Positions 42,403 to 52,587 of a stretch of DNA of 64,000 nucleotides are shown here, one piece after another. The position numbers and the translations under genes are program-made. Below the pieces are notes generated by a model that was not told the origin of the DNA, searched no databases, and saw nothing but the letters and a program-made list of their open reading frames with translations. The first letter of the stretch is position 1, and each line of letters starts with the position of its first letter. The stretch lies in assembly GCF_012843705.1 (NCBI RefSeq), contig NZ_JABAFQ010000002.1, forward strand, positions 203,451-267,450, read 5' to 3'. Source of the stretch: Fusobacterium sp. FSA-380-WT-3A (GTDB taxonomy: Bacteria > Fusobacteriota > Fusobacteriia > Fusobacteriales > Fusobacteriaceae).

Positions 42403-45108
42403 TTATTTATTCGTTTTATAATTAATATTAGATTTACCATATGCTTTTATTTTTTGAGTATTTCTATTATATATAGCTCTATCTGAATTAAATATAAGTT
42501 GACTATTTTCTATTTTTACATTTCCTATTAATTCCAATGTTTGATTAATATTATTTAAAATTCCTTTATCTCCTATTAATATAGTTTTTTCTCCCTTATT
42601 ATCTATATTTTCTATAGTTGTTTTAGAATTTAAATTTAATTTTTCTTCTTTAATATTTCCACTTATATTTTCTCCAAAAATTAGAGTTTTATTTTTTTCT
42701 GTTTCAGCATATATTTTATTATTTTTTCTAGCTATTATGTTACCTTTTATAAAATCATATTCTATATCATCTGATTTTATATTTTGCTTATCTCTCGAAA
42801 TAATAGTATCTTTTTTTCCAATAATTTTTTGAACCTCATATTTGCCACTTTTTAATCTAAAATACGCTTTTAAACTTTTTCCTGATAAGTCTGTTACAAC
42901 TTTTTTTCCTTTATCCACTGTAACAACCTTTCCTTTTACATTATCCATGAAATTGAATATTAATTTATCTGAATTTCCAGAAAATTTATCTGCTTTTATT
43001 TCTTCCATAGTTGTTTTTATACTTATTTTTTCTCCAGATATATCTTTAGTTACTGTATTTGATAAAATATTATCTGCTAAGATTTTTATATTATTTTGAT
43101 GGTCAATTGAAACATTACCTATTGCAAATACAGTATTTTTTTGTGTATTATAAATAACTTCATTACCTTTTAACTTAGATTCCTCATTATAAACTAATAC
43201 ATTACCTTTTAATTTTAAAATTTTCTCTTCCATTAAATATTCTAAATTATTTGAAGTTATTTTTTCATTTTTATCACTTATACCACTAAATTTATTTCCT
43301 ATAAATATTTTTTCCTTATTTCTTAAGACACCATTTTCTACTAGTCCATTAAATTTATTATCTTTAGTTTTAAAAGTAATGCTCTCATCAAATTTTATAA
43401 CTTCTTCTTTTAATTTATAATTTGCTTCTGAAGTTAAAAATTCCTCTTTTTCAGTAAGTAATTTTACATTATTTTTTATCTTTAAAAATTCATCTTTTTT
43501 AAATTCTCCAGTATCTCCTGTAATTATATTTTCTGTATCTTTACTCACATATTTTACTTCATTTAAAATATATCCTAACTCACTAGTTAAATTATAATTT
43601 AATCCTTTTCCTGTAAATGTAGAAGTTAAAGTTTCATAATTAAATACTTCGTTTGTTTGAATCTCATTTTTAGAAATAATATATTCTACATTTTTACTTT
43701 TTATTATACTTTTATCCTCTAGATTTTCTATAGTAAAGTCATTTGGTATAGCACCTCTATCTTTAGAAGTGTAATATTCCAATTTATCTGTTTTTAAAAT
43801 ATTAGTTTTATTAATTGCCTTTACTTTTCCTATAGCATAATAATCTTTCTTTTGAGTATCAAAAATTATTTTTTCCGCTTCTATTTTATTATTATTTACT
43901 TTAGAAATAACATTTCCTAAAATTATATCTCCTATTTTAGTTATATTGTTATAATTCATTTGTTGTCCAATACTTATATAGTCCTTATCTTCATAAATAT
44001 ACCCTTCTTTTAACTCCATCTCTTCTTTGGCAAAATTATAAACAAAATTTTTAGAAGTTGCTTTTCTATCTTCATAAGTATATACAACTTTATCTTTTTT
44101 AGATGTAAAATATCCTATTTTAGATTCAACATTATAAATTGCTGAATCACCTATAATTTTTTCACCTTTTGCATTAGTTATCTCTACATTTCCATTTAAT
44201 TCAATAATCTTTTCATCAATTTTATAAATTCCACTATCACCAATAAATTTTATATCTCCATTAGTTCCATTAACTTTGCCAATTATATCAATTTCCCTCT
44301 CTGGTCTTATTTTTTGTATTTTTTGAGAATTTATTATATATCCATCAATTGTTATTACTGGATTATTATTAGCCATAAAAGTTTCTTTTAAATTATTATA
44401 ATCTAAATTTTTTCCTTGTATAACTCCTTTTCCATAATATCCTGTAAAACCATTTCTGATTTCTATTTTATTTTTATCTATATAATATTTTCCATTTTTA
44501 AACTCACCAGAAAAACCATCTTCTTCAGAATTAATATTTTTAAATTTTCCATTTCCTGTAAGAGTGAATAAATTTTTCTTTTCTTGGTAAACTCCTTTAT
44601 CTCCTTCTATTAAGAATTTATCATTAGACATTTTTACTTGTTCTCTTATATTGATAACATCAAATTTTTTATTAGTTATCAACTCATTACCTTCCAAAGT
44701 AATATTTTCTAATTCATTTATAGCTTTTATCCCTTCCTTAGAAACTAACAAATCCTTATACTGATTATAATTTAATTTATTAGAGAATATTTTCCAACCT
44801 TTTCCATTATCTCCAACTATATTTTCTTCTAAAAATAAATTTTTTCCAGCATCTACAAATGCTTTATTTCCGGAAAGAGTCATATCTTCATATCTAGCTA
44901 TAGCTTTTTCAAATTTTGTTGTATCTAAATCCATATCATCTATTTGTCTTTCAGCTTCTATATGATATCCATCTGTATCATATACAACATTTGTAGTTTC
45001 TATAACATTTTTTATTACTCCTAAACCTTTTTCTGGTTTATAGTAATTCAAGTAAACTATTAAAACTATTCCTGCAGCTATTATAGAATTTTTTAATTTC
45101 TTATTCAT
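42403..45108 (-). CDS. Long LptA/LptC-like (OstA-repeat) periplasmic LPS-bridge protein
   Basis: A 901-residue protein with one N-terminal membrane helix (NSIIAAGIVLIVYLNYY, about 7-23) and then only beta-rich repeats. Short hairpins of about 18-25 residues recur, with patterns such as GDSAIYNVESKIGYF, GDKGVYQEKKNLF, GDSGIYKIDEKIIEL, GNEVIYNTQKNTVFA and NSDRAIYNRNTQKI. These match OstA/LptA beta-jellyroll strands. E. coli LptA and LptC are each about 190 residues, so this chain has room for four or five such units. I read it as LptC-like anchor plus concatenated LptA domains spanning the periplasm. It is followed directly by lptB. I start at ATG 45108, which has AGGAGG upstream; the frame extends to 45126. 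Confidence 0.8.
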   Translation of the reverse strand: MNKKLKNSIIAAGIVLIVYLNYYKPEKGLGVIKNVIETTNVVYDTDGYHIEAERQIDDMDLDTTKFEKAIARYEDMTLSGNKAFVDAGKNLFLEENIVGDNGKGWKIFSNKLNYNQYKDLLVSKEGIKAINELENITLEGNELITNKKFDVINIREQVKMSNDKFLIEGDKGVYQEKKNLFTLTGNGKFKNINSEEDGFSGEFKNGKYYIDKNKIEIRNGFTGYYGKGVIQGKNLDYNNLKETFMANNNPVITIDGYIINSQKIQKIRPEREIDIIGKVNGTNGDIKFIGDSGIYKIDEKIIELNGNVEITNAKGEKIIGDSAIYNVESKIGYFTSKKDKVVYTYEDRKATSKNFVYNFAKEEMELKEGYIYEDKDYISIGQQMNYNNITKIGDIILGNVISKVNNNKIEAEKIIFDTQKKDYYAIGKVKAINKTNILKTDKLEYYTSKDRGAIPNDFTIENLEDKSIIKSKNVEYIISKNEIQTNEVFNYETLTSTFTGKGLNYNLTSELGYILNEVKYVSKDTENIITGDTGEFKKDEFLKIKNNVKLLTEKEEFLTSEANYKLKEEVIKFDESITFKTKDNKFNGLVENGVLRNKEKIFIGNKFSGISDKNEKITSNNLEYLMEEKILKLKGNVLVYNEESKLKGNEVIYNTQKNTVFAIGNVSIDHQNNIKILADNILSNTVTKDISGEKISIKTTMEEIKADKFSGNSDKLIFNFMDNVKGKVVTVDKGKKVVTDLSGKSLKAYFRLKSGKYEVQKIIGKKDTIISRDKQNIKSDDIEYDFIKGNIIARKNNKIYAETEKNKTLIFGENISGNIKEEKLNLNSKTTIENIDNKGEKTILIGDKGILNNINQTLELIGNVKIENSQLIFNSDRAIYNRNTQKIKAYGKSNINYKTNK

Positions 45109-45139
45109 TCCTCCTCCTAATTTCAAGTTATTTTAAAAT

Positions 45140-47764
45140 TTAATTTAGGATTTTCTTTAACTCATTTATTTTTAATAAAGCTTCCATTGGAGTAAAATTA
45201 TTTATATCTATCTCTCTTATTAAATCTAATACTTTTTTTTCTTCTTCTGTTATTTTCTCCTCATTTTTAAGTTTTTCTTCTTTAGTACTTTCTAAATTTA
45301 TTCCACTATTACTCCCAAATAACATCATTTGCTCTATTCCTAAATTTCTTTCAATAACATTTTTTCTTTCTTCCAATACATTTAATATTTTTTTAGAATT
45401 TTTTAATATTTCTTTAGGAAGACCTGCTAACCTTGCTACCTCAATCCCATAAGATTTATCAGCTCCTCCTTGAATAATTTCTCTTAAAAACTTAATTTCA
45501 TTATCTTTTTCTTGTACTTCAATTCTATAATTAGCTGCTCTTTCTAGTCTCTCCCCTAATTCAGTAAGTTCATGATAATGAGTAGCAAAAATTGTTTTTG
45601 CTTTTATTTTATCATGAATATATTCTGTTATAGCTGAAGCTATGGAAATTCCATCAAATGTTGAAGTTCCTCTACCTATTTCATCTAATATAATAAACGA
45701 ATTTTCTGTAGCACTATTTAATATATTAGCTACTTCACTCATTTCTAGCATAAACGTTGATTGACCTGTGACTAAATCATCACTAGCACCTATTCTTGTA
45801 AAAATTTTATCTATTAATGAAACTTTAGCATAATCAGCTGGAACATAACTTCCTATATGAGCCATTATAATTATTAAAGCTATCTGTTTCATATAAGTTG
45901 ATTTTCCTGACATATTTGGTCCTGTAAGAATTATAAAATTTTTATTCTCATTTAAAGTAACATTATTTTTTACAAATTCTCCAGTAGGAATTAATTTTTC
46001 AACTATTGGATGTCTTCCACCTAATATTTCCATTTCTCCAGTTTCCACTATTTCAGGCTTTATATAATTATTCTTTATTGCTACATAAGCCAAAGTAGAA
46101 ATTACATCAAGATAAGAAATTTTATTACTTAATTCTTGTAACATTTTTATATATTCTTTTAGTTTTCCTGTTAATTCTTTAAATAAATAGTATTCTAAAT
46201 TTTCTATTCTATTTTTTGCATTTAATATCTTATCTTCATATTCTTTTAATTCTGGAACTATATATCTTTCAGCATTTACTAATGTTTGTTTTCTTATATA
46301 ATAATCAGGAACTAACTCTGAATTAGCTTTAGTTACTTCTATAAAATATCCAAATACTTTATTATATTTTATTTTTAGTCCTTTTATTCCTGTTTTTTCT
46401 CTTTCATTAGCCTCTATTTTTAATAAATAATCTTGACCATGTTCAGCTATATTTCTTAATTCATCTAATTCATCATTATATCCATCTTTTATAATCCCAC
46501 CTTCTCTTATTGAAAATGGTGGTTCATTAACTATAACTTTTTCTATTAGATTATAAATCTCTACACTTTTTTCTATATCTACAGTTAATATTGTAGAATT
46601 ATTTCTAAGAAGAATTTTATATATTTCTAAAGTATTTTTTATTGATTCTTTTAAAGCTACTAAATCTCTTCCATTTATAGTTTCTAGAGTTAGTTTTCCA
46701 ATAATTCTTTCAATATCGTAAATATCTTTTAATCTTTCACGTACTTCCTCTCTAACTAAAACTTCATTTATAAAATATCCTATATCTTCTTGTCTTTTTC
46801 TAATTTCATTTATATTTAAAGTAGGATTTTTAACTATTTTTTTTAGTAATCTACTTCCCATAGAATTTTTACAATAATCTAATACCCAAAGTAATGTTCC
46901 TGTATTATTTCCTTTATAATTTTCTATTATATCTAAATTTCTTTGAGTAGTAAGATTTAATTCCATTATGTCATTGCAATTTACGTAAGAAATTTTATTT
47001 ATTGGTAGCTCTTTACCTTTTTGTAAATCTATAACATATTTTAAAGTCATAGCACAAATTGAAATAATTTCTTCTTCAGATTTACTTATTCCAAAACTAT
47101 CTAAAGATTGAATTTTAAAATATTCTAGAAGATATTTCTCTGAATTTTTTACAAAAGATATTTTTGTTAAATTTATTCTTTCTAAAATTCTACTAGATTC
47201 TAATTCTTTAAAAAGAATTCCATAGCTTTTTTCATCTGTTATTATCTCTTTTGGAAAAATTTTATTAATTTCTCCTAATAATTTATATATTAAATTTCCA
47301 TCTAATATCTTTGTAGTCTTAAATTCTCCTGTTGTAATATCTACATAACTAATAACTATACTTTTATCTTTTATAACAACTCCCATAAGATAGTTATTAG
47401 CTTTTTCGTCTAAATATTCTGTATCTATAACAGTTCCAGGAGTAATTACTCTTACAACTTCTCTTTTTACTATTCCTTTTACTTCTTTTGGGTCTTCTAC
47501 TTGTTCGCATATAGCTACTTTATATCCCTTATTAACTAACTTAGCTATATAAGAAGCTACTGAATGGTAAGGAACTCCCGCTAAAGGTACATCCATTTTT
47601 TTATTTCTTTTTGTCAAAGTAAGCCCTAACTCTTTTGAAGCTATTTTTGCATCCTCATAAAACATTTCATAAAAATCACCAAGTCTAAAAAATAAGATAC
47701 TATCTTGATATTGAGTTTTTATTTCCATGTATTGTTTCATTAAAGGAGTTTCGTCAACTATCAT
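45140..47764 (-). CDS. mutS: DNA mismatch repair protein MutS
   Basis: An 874-residue MutS1. The mismatch-binding motif FRLGDFYEMF (Phe-x-Glu wedge) lies near residue 27-36. The ATPase has Walker A GPNMSGKST, Walker B FIILDEIGRGTSTFDG and the THYHEL switch. The C-terminal tail is complete (EALLKINELKKIL). It starts two bases after the dus stop; no mutL is in the window. Confidence 0.97.
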   Translation of the reverse strand: MIVDETPLMKQYMEIKTQYQDSILFFRLGDFYEMFYEDAKIASKELGLTLTKRNKKMDVPLAGVPYHSVASYIAKLVNKGYKVAICEQVEDPKEVKGIVKREVVRVITPGTVIDTEYLDEKANNYLMGVVIKDKSIVISYVDITTGEFKTTKILDGNLIYKLLGEINKIFPKEIITDEKSYGILFKELESSRILERINLTKISFVKNSEKYLLEYFKIQSLDSFGISKSEEEIISICAMTLKYVIDLQKGKELPINKISYVNCNDIMELNLTTQRNLDIIENYKGNNTGTLLWVLDYCKNSMGSRLLKKIVKNPTLNINEIRKRQEDIGYFINEVLVREEVRERLKDIYDIERIIGKLTLETINGRDLVALKESIKNTLEIYKILLRNNSTILTVDIEKSVEIYNLIEKVIVNEPPFSIREGGIIKDGYNDELDELRNIAEHGQDYLLKIEANEREKTGIKGLKIKYNKVFGYFIEVTKANSELVPDYYIRKQTLVNAERYIVPELKEYEDKILNAKNRIENLEYYLFKELTGKLKEYIKMLQELSNKISYLDVISTLAYVAIKNNYIKPEIVETGEMEILGGRHPIVEKLIPTGEFVKNNVTLNENKNFIILTGPNMSGKSTYMKQIALIIIMAHIGSYVPADYAKVSLIDKIFTRIGASDDLVTGQSTFMLEMSEVANILNSATENSFIILDEIGRGTSTFDGISIASAITEYIHDKIKAKTIFATHYHELTELGERLERAANYRIEVQEKDNEIKFLREIIQGGADKSYGIEVARLAGLPKEILKNSKKILNVLEERKNVIERNLGIEQMMLFGSNSGINLESTKEEKLKNEEKITEEEKKVLDLIREIDINNFTPMEALLKINELKKILN

Positions 47765-47766
47765 AT

Positions 47767-48705
47767 TTATCCTTTCACTTGTTCTTTTAGTTCTTCTAAT
47801 ATTTTTATAACTTCTTTATAATCTTCTTGTTTATTTATTCTATTTTTTGCCTCTGCTGAACCTCTAATTCCTTTTAAATACCAACAAATATGCTTTCTCA
47901 TTTCAAAAATAAATTTATCATTTTCGTTATCTTCTCTAGCCATGTAAATATGTTTTATAGCCATATCTATTTTTTCTTCTTCTGTTACTTTAGTTTTAAC
48001 TTCCCCATACTCAAAAATCTCTCTTATATCTCTTATAAGCCATGGATTTCCACACATTCCTCTAGCTAACATAATTCCATCAACTCTAGAAAATTTTACT
48101 TTTTCTAGAGCATCTTCTGCTGTAAAAATATCACCATTTCCTATAACTGGAATATTTACTGCTTCTTTTACTTCTTTTATTTTAGTCCAATCAGCTTTTC
48201 CTGTATACATCTGTTCTCTAGTTCTTCCATGAACTGTAATATGTGTACATCCTACTTCTTCTGCTATTTTAGCTATTTTAATATATTCTTTTACTCCTTT
48301 AAAACCAACTCTTATTTTTATAGAAATATTTGTTTCTGGTTTTAAAACTTCTCTCATTTTTGTTAAAATTTCTCTAATTTTTTCTGGATTTTCTAAAAGA
48401 GCTGCTCCTGAACCATTTTTAGTTACTTTAGGCATAGGACAACCAGCATTTAAATCTATTTGTTTTACACCTTTATTTTCTAAATAAAGTGCACTATTCA
48501 CAATTTTATCTATATCTGAACCAAAAACTTGAACAGCTTCTCCATCTCTAAGTCTTAATAATTTATTTATAGTTTTATCATTTAAAACTTCTAAGGCATT
48601 TACACTAACCATCTCAGTAAATATCATATCTGGTTCAAATTCTTTTAGAATATTTCTAAAAGTATAATCTGTAACTCCTGCCATAGGAGCTGTATAAATT
48701 TTCAT
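47767..48705 (-). CDS. tRNA-dihydrouridine synthase (Dus family)
   Basis: A 312-residue FMN enzyme reducing uridines in the tRNA D-loop. Seen: [15 protein letters not shown] at the start, [19 protein letters not shown] with the catalytic Cys, KIRVGF, and [16 protein letters not shown]. Layout and length are closest to DusB. AGG-type RBS upstream. It is first in the dus-mutS-lptA-lptB run, with a divergent promoter region to ruvA. Confidence 0.93.
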   Translation of the reverse strand: MKIYTAPMAGVTDYTFRNILKEFEPDMIFTEMVSVNALEVLNDKTINKLLRLRDGEAVQVFGSDIDKIVNSALYLENKGVKQIDLNAGCPMPKVTKNGSGAALLENPEKIREILTKMREVLKPETNISIKIRVGFKGVKEYIKIAKIAEEVGCTHITVHGRTREQMYTGKADWTKIKEVKEAVNIPVIGNGDIFTAEDALEKVKFSRVDGIMLARGMCGNPWLIRDIREIFEYGEVKTKVTEEEKIDMAIKHIYMAREDNENDKFIFEMRKHICWYLKGIRGSAEAKNRINKQEDYKEVIKILEELKEQVKG

Positions 48706-48891
48706 TAAACCTCCATTTTTTTCAATAATTTTATTGGTTTTTTATTTCAAAATTGACAATTATCCACAATACTAAATTTTAGCATATTTTTTCAATTTTT
48801 TCAATTAATCTACAAAATTTATTCTTTTATAATATAATTTTAAATTATTTTATGATATAATTTTATAAATAAATTTTTGGAGGAAAATTTA

Positions 48892-49488
48892 ATGTTTGAA
48901 TATTTAAAAGGAGTTATTTCTTATAAAAAATTAGATTATGCTGTATTAGATATTGGAGGAATTGGTTATAAAATTTTTATTTCTCTTAGAACTTATGAAA
49001 AAGTAAATATTAATTCTGAAGCTAAATTTTTTATTTTTAATTATATTAAAGAAGATGAATATAAACTTATTGGTTTTTTAGAAGAAAGAGAAAGAAACCT
49101 TTTTGAAATGTTACTTTCTGTGAAAGGTATAGGAATGTCTTTAGCTTTATCTATAATGTCATCTTTTGATTGTGAAACAATTCGTACATTAATTTTAGAA
49201 GGGGATTATGTAACTTTAAAAAATGTTCCTAAACTAGGAGAAAAAAAAGCTCAACAAATAATTTTAGATTTAAAATCTAAAATTAAAAAAATGGATTTTG
49301 TTTCTATTGAACAAGCATTAAATATAAATGTTAATTATGAAATTGAAGATGAATTAATAATGGCTTTAGAAGGATTAGGATATAATAAAAAAGATATAAA
49401 TAAAATTATAGATAAAAATAAAATAAAATCATATAAAAATATTCAAGAAGCTATAAAAGATACTTTAAAAAATCTTCAAATAAAATAA
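48892..49488 (+). CDS. ruvA: Holliday junction DNA helicase subunit RuvA
   Basis: A 198-residue protein binding four-way junctions. The N-terminal OB domain (MFEYLKGVISYKKLDYAVLDIGGIGYKIFIS), two HhH motifs (LLSVKGIGMSLALSIM and LKNVPKLGEKKAQQIILDLK) and a C-terminal UBA-like domain (ELIMALEGLGYNKKDINKI) are present. The ATG at 48892 has GGAGG upstream; the in-frame TTG at 48877 overlaps that RBS. No ruvB is adjacent. Confidence 0.96.
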   Translation: MFEYLKGVISYKKLDYAVLDIGGIGYKIFISLRTYEKVNINSEAKFFIFNYIKEDEYKLIGFLEERERNLFEMLLSVKGIGMSLALSIMSSFDCETIRTLILEGDYVTLKNVPKLGEKKAQQIILDLKSKIKKMDFVSIEQALNINVNYEIEDELIMALEGLGYNKKDINKIIDKNKIKSYKNIQEAIKDTLKNLQIK

Positions 49489-49571
49489 AAAGGAATTCCT
49501 TAAACTAGATAGAATATTAGTATAAATAACTCAAGTTACAATATCAATGTCACATAAAAAGGAGTATATAT

Positions 49572-50876
49572 ATGAGAAAAATATTTATATTGGATACTAA
49601 TATTTTAATTCATGACCCTAATTCAATTTATAATTTTAGAGGTAATGATGTTTTTTTACCAATTGAAGTTATTGAAGAAATAGATAAACTAAAAGGAAAA
49701 CAAGATACTGGAATAAATGCCAGAATGGCTTCTAGAGTTATTGAAGAAATTAGAAAAAAAGGGAACTTATCTAAAGGAGTTGAACTTCCAGAGGAAATTT
49801 TCTTTAAAGTCATTGTTGAAAGTGGAAAAGATTCTATACCTGAAGGTTTAAAAAAAGATTCTACTGATAATAGTGTTCTTGGAATGACTATAAAAATAAA
49901 AAATAAATTTCCTGATAGAAAAGTAATTTTAGTAACAAAAGATATAAACCTTAGAATAAAAGCTGATGCTATTGGTATTGAAGTAGAAGACTATTCAACT
50001 GATAGAGTTGTTTATGATGAACTTGATAAGGGATACTTAGAAATAGAAATTTCTAAAACTTTATTTGATAAATATGATAAAAGTGGAAAAATTGACATTT
50101 CTGAGTTAAATCTTGATTTTGAACCATCTCCAAACTTTTTCTTTATCATGAAAGCTGGACAAGAAAAAACTACAGGTAGAGTTTTTGGAGATAAAGTCAA
50201 AAAATTTGTTAATGGGGATATTTGTGCTTGGGGAGCTAGAGCGAGAAATGATGAACAAAAATTTGCTATGGATTTATTAATGGATGATGATATAAAAGCT
50301 GTTACTTTAGTAGGAAAAGCTGGTACTGGAAAAACATTACTTGCTATAGCTGCTGGTCTTGAACAAGTTGTTGAAAGAAAAAAATATTCTAAATTATATA
50401 TTGCTAGACCTATAATTCCTATGGGAAAAGATTTAGGATATTTACCTGGTAACGAAAAAGAAAAATTAAGACCTTGGATGCAACCAATTTTTGATAATAT
50501 AGAACTTCTAAGTGATTTTAAAGGAGATAAAACAGGAGAAAAGGTTATAACAGGTCTTGAAACTATGGGCCTTTTAAAAGTTGAAGCTCTTACATATATA
50601 AGAGGAAGAAGCATTCCTAATGGTTTCATCATAATTGATGAAGCACAAAATTTAACTCCTTTAGAAATAAAAACTATTATAACAAGAGCTGGGGAAAATA
50701 CAAAAATTGTATTTACAGGAGACCCTTACCAAATAGATAGTCCTTATCTTGATACTAATACAAATGGACTTACTTATATGGCTGAGAAATTAAAAGATGA
50801 AAAAATAGTTGGACATATTACTTTGGTTAAAGGAGAACGTTCTCCTTTAGCAGAAATTTCTGCAAAATTATTATAA
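49572..50876 (+). CDS. PIN-PhoH fusion ATPase/RNase (PhoH2 type)
   Basis: A 434-residue protein. Residues 1-135 are a PIN nuclease domain with conserved acidic residues (FILDTNILIHDP, VIEEIDKLK, DNSVLGMTI, VTKDINLRIKAD). Residues about 230-434 form the PhoH ATPase: Walker A GKAGTGKTLL, PMGKDLGYLPGN, and FIIIDEAQNLTPLEIKTIITRAG. PhoH2 proteins unwind and cleave RNA. A terminator follows. An antisense open frame over the gene is a shadow of its codon pattern. Confidence 0.93.
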   Translation: MRKIFILDTNILIHDPNSIYNFRGNDVFLPIEVIEEIDKLKGKQDTGINARMASRVIEEIRKKGNLSKGVELPEEIFFKVIVESGKDSIPEGLKKDSTDNSVLGMTIKIKNKFPDRKVILVTKDINLRIKADAIGIEVEDYSTDRVVYDELDKGYLEIEISKTLFDKYDKSGKIDISELNLDFEPSPNFFFIMKAGQEKTTGRVFGDKVKKFVNGDICAWGARARNDEQKFAMDLLMDDDIKAVTLVGKAGTGKTLLAIAAGLEQVVERKKYSKLYIARPIIPMGKDLGYLPGNEKEKLRPWMQPIFDNIELLSDFKGDKTGEKVITGLETMGLLKVEALTYIRGRSIPNGFIIIDEAQNLTPLEIKTIITRAGENTKIVFTGDPYQIDSPYLDTNTNGLTYMAEKLKDEKIVGHITLVKGERSPLAEISAKLL

Positions 50877-50884
50877 TTTATTTT

Positions 50885-50914
50885 ACAAGGAAGATTATTC
50901 TTCCTTGTTTTTTA
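50885..50914 (+). terminator. Terminator after the PIN-PhoH gene
   Basis: ACAAGGAAGA (50885-50894) pairs with TCTTCCTTGT (50899-50908) and is followed by a T run. Confidence 0.88.
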
Positions 50915-51037
50915 TCAACTATTTTCTAACTTCTATAAAATTTTCTTTGTATTTTTTCTCATTTTATATTATAATATTCAATAGAATATTATTAGAATTC
51001 TTTGCTTTTTGAAAAAAGAATTTTTTATGGAGGAAAA

Positions 51038-51268
51038 ATGGAAAGTATATTAACTATTTTACTATTTATATTTGCCTTGGCGTTAATAATCCTTGTTCTT
51101 ATCCAACCTGATAGGAGTCGTGGAATGTCTGGTAGTATGGGAATGGGAAGTGCTAATACAGTATTTGGTCTTTCTAAAGATGGTGGTCCTTTAGCTAAAG
51201 CTACAAAAATAATTGCAACTTTATTTATTATAATAGCATTATTATTATACCTATACTCAGCAAAATAA
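51038..51268 (+). CDS. secG: Preprotein translocase subunit SecG
   Basis: A 76-residue protein with two membrane helices, part of the SecYEG channel. LVLIQPDRSRGMSGSMGMGSANTVFG between the helices is the conserved SecG loop. The ATG at 51038 has GGAGG upstream; the frame opens earlier at 51002 without an RBS. It has its own terminator downstream. Confidence 0.95.
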   Translation: MESILTILLFIFALALIILVLIQPDRSRGMSGSMGMGSANTVFGLSKDGGPLAKATKIIATLFIIIALLLYLYSAK

Positions 51269-51276
51269 AACAATTT

Positions 51277-51307
51277 AAGATGTGTTCATTACAACACATC
51301 TTTTTAT
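51277..51307 (+). terminator. secG terminator
   Basis: AAGATGTGTT (51277-51286) pairs with AACACATCTT (51293-51302) and is followed by T residues. Confidence 0.85.
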
Positions 51308-51324
51308 TATTTTAAGGAGGATAA

Positions 51325-52560
51325 ATGGAAACTCCAACTCTTTTTCAAAATAATTATCAAGATATAAAGCCACTTGCTTTAAAGTTGAGACCTAAAACTC
51401 TAGAAGAATTTATAGGACAAGAAGAATTACTTGGAGAAGGAAAACTTTTAAATAAAATAATAAGAACTGGAAAAATTAGCAATATGATTTTATATGGTCC
51501 TCCAGGTTGTGGAAAAAGTTCTCTTGGAGAGATAATTTCTAATGAACTTAATTGTAATATAGAAAACTTAAATGCTACTACAGCTTCTCTAAATGATTTA
51601 AGAGAGATTGTTGAAAAAGCAAAAAAATCTATAGAACTTTATAACAAAAAAACAGTTTTATTTCTTGATGAAATTCATAGATTTAATAAAATGCAACAGG
51701 ATGCTTTATTATCTTATACAGAGTCAGGAATATTAATTCTTATTGGAGCCACTACTGAAAATCCCTATCATAATCTTAATAATGCCCTTTTATCAAGATG
51801 TCTCATTTTTGAATTTAAATCTCTTGAAAGAAAAGATATAGAAAAAATTTTAATAAAAGGGGAAAAATATTATAATAAAATTTTACCAAATAATATAAAA
51901 AATATTATTTTAGATATTTCACAGGGAGATTGTAGAATAGCTTTAAATTATTTGGAATTATTTTTTAATAATTCTGAAAATGAAAATTTTGAAGATATAG
52001 AAAAACTTTTTTCTAAACGCAAAGTTTCTTATCATAAAGAAGAAGATAAATATAATATTATCTCTGCTATGATAAAAAGTATTAGAGGAAGTGATCCTGA
52101 TTCAGCTGTCTATTGGATGGGTAGACTTTTATATGGTGGTGAAGACCCTAGATATATAGCTAGAAGGCTTGTCATTTCAGCCAGTGAAGATATTGGAATG
52201 GCTAATCCAGAAGCTTTAGTTATAGCTACATCAGCCTATACAGCTAGTGAAAAAATAGGAATGCCTGAAATTAGAATAATTTTAGCTCATGCTGTTATTT
52301 ATTTAGCTATTTCAAGTAAAAGTAATTCATGTTATAATAGTATTAATGAAGTTTTAGAAGATATTAAAAATGGAGATATGCAAGAAATTCCTCTTCATAT
52401 TTCTGATAGAGCTATCGGATATAAATATCCTCATGATTATGATGGAAATTTTGTTAAACAAAATTATAGAAAAAATACAAGTAAAAAATATTATAAACCT
52501 GGAAATAATAAATTTGAAATTCAAATTAAAGATAAATTAGATAGACTTTGGAAAAAATAA
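51325..52560 (+). CDS. rarA: Replication-associated recombination protein A (RarA/MgsA)
   Basis: A 411-residue AAA+ clamp-loader-like ATPase acting at stalled forks. Seen: LRPKTLEEFIGQEELLG, Walker A YGPPGCGKSSL, Walker B LFLDEIHRF, sensor GATTENPYHNLNNALLSR, and the tetramerization domain with RGSDPDSAVYWMGRLLYGGEDPRYIARRL. AAGGAGG lies upstream. It leads the rarA-hisS-aspS run. Confidence 0.96.
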   Translation: METPTLFQNNYQDIKPLALKLRPKTLEEFIGQEELLGEGKLLNKIIRTGKISNMILYGPPGCGKSSLGEIISNELNCNIENLNATTASLNDLREIVEKAKKSIELYNKKTVLFLDEIHRFNKMQQDALLSYTESGILILIGATTENPYHNLNNALLSRCLIFEFKSLERKDIEKILIKGEKYYNKILPNNIKNIILDISQGDCRIALNYLELFFNNSENENFEDIEKLFSKRKVSYHKEEDKYNIISAMIKSIRGSDPDSAVYWMGRLLYGGEDPRYIARRLVISASEDIGMANPEALVIATSAYTASEKIGMPEIRIILAHAVIYLAISSKSNSCYNSINEVLEDIKNGDMQEIPLHISDRAIGYKYPHDYDGNFVKQNYRKNTSKKYYKPGNNKFEIQIKDKLDRLWKK

Positions 52561-52587
52561 AAATTAAAATAAACTGGAGGAGATTTA

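Noticed and set aside
50012..50632. A 206-codon minus-strand frame over the PIN-PhoH gene
   Set aside because: Antisense shadow of a well-conserved gene; no RBS or recognisable domain.
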